Shown piece by piece: positions 57,840 through 64,000 of a stretch of DNA of 64,000 bases. Source of the DNA: CAZXPY01 sp964643435 (GTDB lineage: Bacteria > Patescibacteriota > Microgenomatia > Woykebacterales > RBG-16-39-9b); assembly GCA_964643435.1 (NCBI GenBank), contig CAZXPY010000001.1, forward strand, positions 1-64,000, written 5' to 3'. Within the stretch, counting starts at the first letter, position 1; every line of letters starts with the position of its first letter. Position numbers and translations under genes: made by a program. The notes beneath the pieces are model-generated. The model searched no databases and was not told the origin of the DNA. It saw only the letters and a list, made by a program, of their open reading frames with translations.

Positions 57840-59039
57840 CCAAAAATGAGCATCTGAAAAAGCTTTTGAGACTGGTAAGCCAACTAAAAAAGGAAAGAAA
57901 AAAATAAAAAATAGTCCAGCTGAAAAAACAGTTCCAAGGGCTATAAATTTGCCTAAGTTTGATTGTTGGTATATCGATGCTAAAGTAATCCCAGAAAGTA
58001 TTATCGAAAAAGCTAATGAGGGTAAGACATTGTAGATAAAAGTTCCTCTAGGCAACAGAACCCAACCAAATAAACTGACCATTGAGAGGAAAAAAACTAA
58101 AGCAGTTTTATCAAATTCTTTCTTAATAATTTTTAAGAAAGCGAAAAACAGCGCGTAAAGGCTAACAAAAGAAGTTATTGGGTTAATTAGAGCATAGACA
58201 TTAATAAATTTCCCATCGCTAGTTGTATCGGAGAAAAACTGAACGGCTCTGATGTCAAAATACCAGGTCCACCACGGCGAATGATATGGATGAATAATAC
58301 TTTTATCTTGATGGAATTTTAGGGCGTCCAGATGCCAACCAAATATATCTAAGCCTTGTAAAATCGGAGGGATAAAAGTAATTAAATAAATTGAAAAAAC
58401 TATTAGGATAAAAGTTGCTGCCCCTTCAAATGATTTTAACCAACTCACAAATTTTTTCTTGAGTATTAAAAAAAGATAGATAGTAAAGACACTTATCGCA
58501 AAAAGAGCCGACCATTTTATTGAGAGAGCGAAACCAAAAAGAACCGCCCCCAGAAAAAAATCTAACTTTTTTCCCGATTCTTGAAAATTTAAAATAAAAA
58601 TCCCCCCTAAAAGTAAGAAAAAAGGTACGTAGATTTCAAAAAAAGCGTAGTGCCCTTCCACGAAAAAAATTGTCTCAAAAAAATAAAAAAGAACCGCAAA
58701 AGTAGCGGCGAGACTATTATTGGTTAATTTCCTTGTAAAAAGGTAAATTATCAGTAAAAGTAGACTAGAAAAAACTTGGGTAGTGATTCTCCAACCAAGA
58801 GGATTGTTACCAAAGAGGAATAAACCAATTGAGATTAGTAATTTTCCTAAGGGAGGATGGACGTCAAAGATCCAGTCACCTTCCAAAAAACTCTTCGCAA
58901 ATCTTGTGTAATAAAATTCGTCATAAACAACTTCGGCGACTTCTTTTATAAAAAATAAATGGAGTAAAAAATAAAAAAGGGTTAAAAGGAGAATAAAATA
59001 AAAGGGGTTTTGTTTTATCTTTAAAATTAGCAGGTTCAA
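57822..59039 (-). CDS. GT39-type (PMT-like) membrane glycosyltransferase
   Basis: 405 residues with about ten membrane helices. VYDEFYYTRFAKSFLEGDWIFDVHPPLGKLLI is the protein-O-mannosyltransferase signature (D-E catalytic pair in the first loop, HPPLGK). The later loop HPYHSPWWTWYFDIRAVQFF also resembles PMTs. It would transfer a sugar from a polyprenyl-phosphate carrier to surface proteins. It starts one base after the sortase stop, suggesting surface-protein glycosylation and anchoring are coordinated. Confidence 0.88.
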   Translation of the reverse strand: MNLLILKIKQNPFYFILLLTLFYFLLHLFFIKEVAEVVYDEFYYTRFAKSFLEGDWIFDVHPPLGKLLISIGLFLFGNNPLGWRITTQVFSSLLLLIIYLFTRKLTNNSLAATFAVLFYFFETIFFVEGHYAFFEIYVPFFLLLGGIFILNFQESGKKLDFFLGAVLFGFALSIKWSALFAISVFTIYLFLILKKKFVSWLKSFEGAATFILIVFSIYLITFIPPILQGLDIFGWHLDALKFHQDKSIIHPYHSPWWTWYFDIRAVQFFSDTTSDGKFINVYALINPITSFVSLYALFFAFLKIIKKEFDKTALVFFLSMVSLFGWVLLPRGTFIYNVLPSLAFSIILSGITLASIYQQSNLGKFIALGTVFSAGLFFIFFFPFLVGLPVSKAFSDAHFWLQTWR

Positions 59040-59040
59040 A

Positions 59041-59661
59041 TTAAGATTTTTGTAAATCTGCTTTTAAGATTAATCGCTCTTTCGCCCAAACAGCCCCACT
59101 TCCGATTGGGTGAGAAGTCACTAGAGTCAAAATTGGTTTATTTGAACCTCCTAGAGTGGAAAAATCATCAGGTTTAATTGTAAACATATCAGTTGTTTTA
59201 TATTTATACTCTCTTTGTTTGTAATAAATTACGATTTCATCACCCTTTTGCAATTTATCTAAAGCGTAAAGAGTTCTTGGATCTGGATATTTATAAACCC
59301 AGCGGTGCCCCAAGATTACCAAGTTTCCCACTTCGTCCGGATAAGTAGTGTTAGGATAATGCCAAAAACCGGCGAGAAGAGCCTTATCAGTGTCGTTTCC
59401 ATCAACAATTTTCCACCTGACGTTAATTTTAGGTATTACTAAAGTCCACTCTGTTGGAAGCTGCTTATTTATGGACGGATTAAGAAGTTCCTTTTCTTCT
59501 TGTAAACTTTTTTCTACCTCACTAGTTAAATCTACCCCAGAGACACCGGTAGCCCTCCCTTGTTGTTCTTCTTTAATGCTTTTATTAATACTTTTATAAC
59601 CATAAAAGCCGATTATCAAAATCAAAATTAAAAAAATTGCAAGTGGTAATATTTTTTTCAT
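59041..59661 (-). CDS. Sortase-family protein with Ser replacing catalytic Cys
   Basis: About 206 residues: N-terminal membrane anchor (KKILPLAIFLILILIIGFYGY), then a sortase barrel. LVIPKINVRWKIV is strand 1, NLVILGHRWVY contains the catalytic His, and LTLVTSHPIGSGAVWAKERLIL holds the TLxTC motif with Ser (codon TCT) where Cys is required, plus the Arg in KERL. A one-base change from TGT would explain it. Enzyme activity is therefore uncertain. Start taken as the ATG at 59661; in-frame GTG and TTG lie just upstream. The neighbouring gene encodes a likely substrate. Confidence 0.85.
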   Translation of the reverse strand: MKKILPLAIFLILILIIGFYGYKSINKSIKEEQQGRATGVSGVDLTSEVEKSLQEEKELLNPSINKQLPTEWTLVIPKINVRWKIVDGNDTDKALLAGFWHYPNTTYPDEVGNLVILGHRWVYKYPDPRTLYALDKLQKGDEIVIYYKQREYKYKTTDMFTIKPDDFSTLGGSNKPILTLVTSHPIGSGAVWAKERLILKADLQKS

Positions 59662-59734
59662 CTTTTTCTTCACAAACGACAGAATTTCGGATCCCAAAAT
59701 CCTGCCGTTATGAGTTCATTTCCCTCAAAACCTT

Positions 59735-60397
59735 TTAGCGCTTTGCTAATTTTAGACGAAAACCCAAGACTGCCGACAACGAAGCTAAAAGGAAAACCAA
59801 TCCAAGTGAAGTTAATGATACTGATTCATCAGCACCACCAACGTTGGGTAAGACTCCACCAGTGCTAGCAAGAACAGCAAAATCAGTAAAGTGCTTAGAT
59901 TTCGCGGTTACTACTTTACTGCTTGTGTTTACAGTACTTGGAAGAGCAGTCCATTTTCCACCAGCCGCTAAGTAGTAAATTGACATCGCGCTTGTACTAG
60001 TACTTCCCAGTTTTCCTGAATCGTACGGAAATTGAATCGTTACTTCCTTGTTAAATTGGTTCATGCCTTTGTCAAGATTATCTTCAGCCGCTAATTCGTA
60101 GACATCACTAACTAGTTTTAGTCCGGTGGTTGCTTTTGGTGCGCCGGTTACTAACTTTCTGACGAAAGCAGTCCCGTCTTTAGGAAACGCGTAACCTGGT
60201 ATAGTAATTTTTACCTTTGCGTCCCCGGTTAAAGTAATACTACCGCCATTTGAAGTAGTGATTGTTATTGAGTCCCAATTTCCGGTTCGGCCAGAATCGG
60301 GTGGAGTTGAAGGAATGGCGGCAAAAGCTAAAGAAACCGCTCCCAGCAAAGCAATGGCGGGAGGAATTAAAAAACGAGCAGATTTAGACAGGTTAAT
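59735..60397 (-). CDS. Secreted surface protein with LPNVG sorting signal
   Basis: About 220 residues. A signal peptide (FLIPPAIALLGAVSLAFA), a beta-rich external domain, then LPNVGGADES followed by a hydrophobic stretch (SLGLVFLLASLSAVLGF) and RLKLAKR, the tripartite LPxTG-type sorting signal with V for T. The SD AAAGGAGGTG (60413-60404) is perfect, but the GTG at 60406 overlaps it. The codon at ideal distance (eight bases) is ATT at 60397, giving MNLSKSARFL, so initiation at ATT is likely. It pairs with the adjacent sortase. Confidence 0.82.
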   Translation of the reverse strand: MNLSKSARFLIPPAIALLGAVSLAFAAIPSTPPDSGRTGNWDSITITTSNGGSITLTGDAKVKITIPGYAFPKDGTAFVRKLVTGAPKATTGLKLVSDVYELAAEDNLDKGMNQFNKEVTIQFPYDSGKLGSTSTSAMSIYYLAAGGKWTALPSTVNTSSKVVTAKSKHFTDFAVLASTGGVLPNVGGADESVSLTSLGLVFLLASLSAVLGFRLKLAKR

Positions 60398-60430
60398 TTT
60401 ATTCACCTCCTTTAGTAGGTATTACCTATT

Positions 60431-60482
60431 ATCTTAAAATACGGACGTTTGCTTGTCAAGAGCAGTGGGTAAACGATATACT
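60431..60482. promoter_or_regulatory. Divergent overlapping promoters for surface-protein genes
   Basis: Minus strand: TTGACA (60459-60454), 17-bp spacer, TAAGAT (60436-60431). Plus strand: TTGTCA (60453-60458), 18-bp spacer, TATACT (60477-60482). The two -35 boxes occupy the same bases, so polymerase can serve only one direction at a time. A palindrome GGGTTAACCC lies just before the plus-strand ATG (60509). Confidence 0.65.
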
Positions 60483-60508
60483 TATAAGGTAGATATTGGG
60501 TTAACCCG

Positions 60509-62497
60509 ATGAAGCATTTCTTTTCCCTCCATCTAACTTTAGTCAAAAAATACCGGTTTTTTCTTTTAATAATTTTTGGGACAACCTTCGGAATAGCTCT
60601 AGCCACCTTTACACTACTTAGCTTCTCCAAAAAAGAAAATTTCAGTAATTTAATCACTGGCGAATTGAAGATAGAAGCTATTTTAGCGCCGCAAAGGACG
60701 CCAAACTCTTTAATTACAATAGAGGGCAACGGGTTTTCCGAACCCTTATGTGAAAAACCGCCCCATCTTTATCCGGGTAAAGTCATTTTTTCGGATTCAA
60801 CTCTTGACGGTGTTGGTGATGAAGAAGCATTAATAGCAAATTGGACCGAAAAAGCAATTTCTGTTTTTGTTCCACTCGCCGCAAAGTCTGGTAAAGTCTA
60901 TGTTGTTTTAGAAAAGGAAAAAGAGAGAAAAGTTAGCAATGGTTTTAATTTTGAAGTTTCCAAACCTAATCCCCAAATAAAAGAGATCTCGGAAACTTCT
61001 GGAACACCAGATAGCCGGATCAGCATTAAGGGTGATGGGTTTGGAAATCGCTCTAGCGGTAACCATTCGTTTATAAATCCCGTTCCAGACTCAAATCCAG
61101 GTAAAGTAATCTTTGGTAAAAAGGAAGCAAAAATCGTTTCCTGGAACAAGACAGAGGTGGCTGTCTCAGTACCAAATGAGGTGGGTAAAAAAGAGGTTTA
61201 TCTTACCCTTTTCTTTGCCGGAGGAGAAATAGCTTCCAATAAATTAGAGTTTGCAATTTCGGAACCCCAACCTAAAATCACCACAATAAATCCTGAAAGC
61301 TCTTATTCAACTGAAAAGGTGACAATTTCTGGCCAGGGGTTTGGCGAGACCGACTCTTCTTTGGAAAATTTACCCGGAAAAGTAATTTTTGGTGGTATTG
61401 AAGGGGTAGTATCGGGTTGGTCTGATAAGGAAATTGTTGTGTATGTACCTTCGAAAGCCCAACCAGGCGAAGCGAAAGTTTTAATAAAAAGACCTTGGAG
61501 TGGAGGGGCGAACGAAAGTAATTCCCTTGCCTTTACGATTAAGGAGCCTAATCTTTTTGTTGAAAGTTATCCAAAGACAGATCTCTACCCAAGTGGTGTC
61601 TTTACTATATTCGGCAGTGGTTTTGGTAATCAGGTGACTTCAGGTGCCGGAGTTTTTTATCCTGGGAAAGTACTTTTCAACGTTGAAAATCCTGCAAAAC
61701 CACTACTTAGTGGGATTACTGCCTTACCAGTTTTGAATAATTGGGAAGACGGTCGTGTAAAAGTTTATCTACCCGAGCGCGCTAAAAGCGGTAAAGTAGT
61801 AATCTTGCGTAATAACGGTTCGAATTTTGTCAATTCCGAACCATTAGAGGTGGAAATTAATAAGCCGGAGCCAAAAATTGAAAAAATTACTCCAGAAAAG
61901 GTCTTTCCCGGTTCTTTTATAACAATAGCTGGTAAAGGTTTCGGAAATCAAGTGGGTAATAATTTTCAAGGAATTTCTTACTCGGGAAAAATTTTTGTCG
62001 GAAAAACTCAAGCAATTCCAATCGAAGGTAACTGGCGAGATGATTTTCTGCGGGTCTATATACCGGCAAACGCTACTTCTCAAAAGTTATTTATCACCCG
62101 CAATTTTTGGGGCGGCTCTGTTTCTTCAAATGAAGTTGATTTTGCGATAAAAGAGCCAAAACCTGAAATTAGAAATCTTTCTCTTTCAGGTGATAAAAAG
62201 AAAGTTTTAGAAATAACTGGCGAGGATTTTGGCTTTTCGTTGCCAAACAACTCTTTATATCCTGGTAGAGTAGTTTTTAGTGATGGTACAGATGAGGCCT
62301 TGGGGAAGAAGAAAATTTCCGCTAATATAGTAAGTTGGGACAACAAAAAAATTGTTGCGGCTGTTCCAAAAGAAGTAATATCCGAAAAAGTCTATCTATT
62401 ATTAGATTATGGAGCAGAAACGATAACTACAAAGGGGTTTAAGTTACCTGCCGAGACTGTTCTTTCTGCCGTAGATAAGATCTGCCCAGGTTATTAG
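60509..62497 (+). CDS. Membrane-anchored IPT/TIG repeat surface protein
   Basis: 662 residues. N-terminal membrane helix (FFLLIIFGTTFGIALATFTLL, about 17-37), then about six IPT/TIG immunoglobulin-like repeats. Each has the pattern S/T-x-I-x-G-x-G-F-G followed by PGKVIF and V-x-V-P (for example ITIEGNGFSEP, ISIKGDGFGNR, VTISGQGFGET, FTIFGSGFGNQ, ITIAGKGFGNQ, LEITGEDFGFS). Likely an extended adhesin-like or scaffold protein. Opposite in direction to the sortase/substrate genes and sharing their promoter region. Confidence 0.88.
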   Translation: MKHFFSLHLTLVKKYRFFLLIIFGTTFGIALATFTLLSFSKKENFSNLITGELKIEAILAPQRTPNSLITIEGNGFSEPLCEKPPHLYPGKVIFSDSTLDGVGDEEALIANWTEKAISVFVPLAAKSGKVYVVLEKEKERKVSNGFNFEVSKPNPQIKEISETSGTPDSRISIKGDGFGNRSSGNHSFINPVPDSNPGKVIFGKKEAKIVSWNKTEVAVSVPNEVGKKEVYLTLFFAGGEIASNKLEFAISEPQPKITTINPESSYSTEKVTISGQGFGETDSSLENLPGKVIFGGIEGVVSGWSDKEIVVYVPSKAQPGEAKVLIKRPWSGGANESNSLAFTIKEPNLFVESYPKTDLYPSGVFTIFGSGFGNQVTSGAGVFYPGKVLFNVENPAKPLLSGITALPVLNNWEDGRVKVYLPERAKSGKVVILRNNGSNFVNSEPLEVEINKPEPKIEKITPEKVFPGSFITIAGKGFGNQVGNNFQGISYSGKIFVGKTQAIPIEGNWRDDFLRVYIPANATSQKLFITRNFWGGSVSSNEVDFAIKEPKPEIRNLSLSGDKKKVLEITGEDFGFSLPNNSLYPGRVVFSDGTDEALGKKKISANIVSWDNKKIVAAVPKEVISEKVYLLLDYGAETITTKGFKLPAETVLSAVDKICPGY

Positions 62498-62538
62498 AGT
62501 GCATTTCCTTTTTAGATAGGTTCTACTAAAATAGAACT

Positions 62539-64000
62539 GTGACAGAATTTATTTTTCAGCTTCTTTTTTGGGGTTTCTTTATCTTTCTGCTACCCGGAAT
62601 AAGCTTTTCCAGATTGTTTAAAGGTGAAGCAAGAAACAATTTTTTCTTTTGGCTATTATTTTCATTTTTAATTGGACCCTTCTTTTACATCTTTCTAGCT
62701 TACATCAACTTTTTGAACAGCCAATCTTGGGTTCTTTTAAACCTAATTTTTTTGCTTTTTATTCTGACATTAACAAAACTATCTCCCAGATTTAGATTCG
62801 ATATTACCAATGTTCTTCCTAAACAAGAAACTGGCCGTTACGGTGAGTTTACTTTATTTATAATTTCAGTAGTCTTTTTAGTAATGCTAACCCTGCCAAG
62901 AGGCGGTTTACTTCAAGACCGATACCCAATCGGTGACGATCGTCATCAGATGGGTAAAATTGTTTCGGTGGCGGCTAGTCCCGGGCTTCCTTTGTTTTAC
63001 CGCTTCCCAATTACGAAACTCACTATTTATTACTTTGAAAATATTGCTCCCGGTCTTATAGTTAAGTTTTCCAACAATACAATTGCCGCTCATCAAGCTT
63101 GGTTTTTCTTTACCCTTATTCAAAATATTTTGATGTTATGGTTAATAAATCTTTTAGGAAGAATCTTTTTCACAAAAACCTTGTCAAGAGCGGTAGTCTT
63201 ACTTTTTTTAACCTTCATTGGCGGTTTGGAATTTTACTTGGCGGGTTGGAAGGGTTTACTTACCAGTTTAGATCATCTTGAGTGGTGGACGGATTGGTGG
63301 GGAAAGATATTTTTTATCCATATGCAAATTTCCAACCCGTTTACTCTATTTTTCTGGGTACCCCAGCATCTTTTTGCTGCTCTTATTTCAATACCGCTCT
63401 ATTTAGTTTTGATTTCCAAAGAGAGGGATTCTTTGATTGGTAAGATTATTATCGCACTATTACTGGCAGCCATTTTGGGTTACAGCGCCTTTGTTTTTGC
63501 TTCCATAATTGTCAGTTATTTGCTTTATTATTTGGTGAGATTAATTTTAAAAAGGGAAAATTTAATTGCCTTTCTAAGGAACCAGATTTTTGTTGGGCTT
63601 TTAGCGATAATCCTTTCTTTTGAGATGCTAAACGTGATTATTTTTAGCGAAAAACAAAGTTATTTTTCCCTACAAAGCAATGTATTTTGGTTTTTGCCAA
63701 ACAATGTTTTACCTTTTAAATTAGTAAATTTTATCCTTACCGCTCCTTACTTTTTAATCGTTGAATTAGGAATTGGAGTAGCTGTTTTATTTGCTGGCCT
63801 TTGGTGGTTTCTTAAAAATAAAGTTTGGCGAGAAAGCATATTTTTTTGGTACCTACTTTTATTTATCCCGGGCATGGCAATGTTTTTTATCCGGGCGGCA
63901 GATGATAACAATATCAGCATGCGCAGTTTCATAACTGCTCAAGTTTCGATTGCGCTTTTCGCCGGTTTTTTTATTGAAAAACTTTGGAATAAATTCACGG
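62539..64000 (+). CDS. Large multi-pass membrane protein, 3'-truncated by window edge
   Basis: An open frame from GTG 62539 runs without a stop through the window end (487 codons). It starts TEFIFQLLFWGFFIFLLPGISF and contains about ten or more hydrophobic segments. Loop sequences YPIGDDRHQMGKIVSVA and a Trp-rich stretch (HLEWWTDWWGKIF) suggest a GT-C-fold glycosyltransferase with an acidic pair in the first external loop, but I do not recognise a specific family. A -10-like TAAAAT ends six bases before the GTG, again leaderless. Confidence 0.75.
   Translation, partial: MTEFIFQLLFWGFFIFLLPGISFSRLFKGEARNNFFFWLLFSFLIGPFFYIFLAYINFLNSQSWVLLNLIFLLFILTLTKLSPRFRFDITNVLPKQETGRYGEFTLFIISVVFLVMLTLPRGGLLQDRYPIGDDRHQMGKIVSVAASPGLPLFYRFPITKLTIYYFENIAPGLIVKFSNNTIAAHQAWFFFTLIQNILMLWLINLLGRIFFTKTLSRAVVLLFLTFIGGLEFYLAGWKGLLTSLDHLEWWTDWWGKIFFIHMQISNPFTLFFWVPQHLFAALISIPLYLVLISKERDSLIGKIIIALLLAAILGYSAFVFASIIVSYLLYYLVRLILKRENLIAFLRNQIFVGLLAIILSFEMLNVIIFSEKQSYFSLQSNVFWFLPNNVLPFKLVNFILTAPYFLIVELGIGVAVLFAGLWWFLKNKVWRESIFFWYLLLFIPGMAMFFIRAADDNNISMRSFITAQVSIALFAGFFIEKLWNKFT

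Noticed and set aside
1..64000. UGA recoded to Gly as in some CPR lineages
   Set aside because: RF2 is encoded, TGA ends several genes with tight overlaps to the next start, and conserved proteins show no in-frame TGA.

Overview
The window is a dense, low-GC (about 35-40%) bacterial chromosome piece with short intergenic gaps, many 1-20 bp gene overlaps and unusually small versions of several proteins. Class I lysyl-tRNA synthetase, archaeal-type UMP kinase, a bifunctional phosphoglucose/phosphomannose isomerase, B12-dependent ribonucleotide reductase with NrdR, sortase plus surface proteins and many reduced 'core' proteins together suggest a Candidate Phyla Radiation (Patescibacteria) genome, probably Microgenomates. 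This is inference from gene content. RF2 is present and TGA behaves as a stop, so the standard bacterial code applies. A run of 100 N (30272-30371) marks a scaffold gap.

Layout. (1) 1-7459: a sugar-phosphate operon (RpiB, Rpe, split transketolase, class II aldolase, PfkB kinase, hydroxyacid dehydrogenase) with a cupredoxin, a Rieske protein and a VapBC toxin-antitoxin pair embedded in it. (2) 7593-15387: RNA-binding protein, CDF-like cation transporter, two divergent RecB-like nucleases, two thioredoxin-reductase-like flavoproteins, DUF3105 protein, Pgi/Pmi, glutamate dehydrogenase. (3) 15433-21983: nucleotide reduction and vitamin B12. NrdR with NrdR boxes and class II NrdJ are followed by a very compact cobalamin riboswitch, then a membrane-anchored DUF4430 protein, a secreted alpha/alpha-barrel protein, a DUF6580 membrane protein and a BtuF-like protein. 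The DUF4430 and barrel proteins resemble the two domains of animal intrinsic factor/transcobalamin as separate genes. I consider this the most interesting system here. (4) 21994-26926: phosphohexomutase, inositol-phosphatase-like enzyme, and a CsoR-controlled copper ATPase operon. (5) 26937-30194: protease-less Lon-like ATPase, tRNA-Glu, greA behind a terminator. (6) 30413-36892: double-HD protein, a GC-rich HisG-like gene, LysRS, SerRS, spermidine-synthase-like protein, PAP2 phosphatase, one-lobe TsaB. (7) 36901-46733: large sensor kinase and an accessory cluster (Acg nitroreductase, Rv1355c-like ThiF enzyme, PaaK-like ligase, XRE/MmyB regulator, Nudix, GreA C-terminal fragment, Rossmann protein). 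(8) 46775-64000: cell-surface and division genes: propeller-lipase, UMP kinase, UppS, TsaE, VanZ, lamin-tail protein, circularly permuted M23 peptidase with FtsEX, RF2, NAD kinase, GT39-type transferase, a sortase with Ser in place of its catalytic Cys, its probable LPNVG substrate, an IPT/TIG repeat protein and a large membrane protein running off the end.

A recurring regulatory theme is leaderless transcription: at least eight first-of-operon genes have a -35/-10 promoter whose -10 ends 6-8 bases before the start codon. These promoters also decide several start sites that simple ORF calling misplaces.
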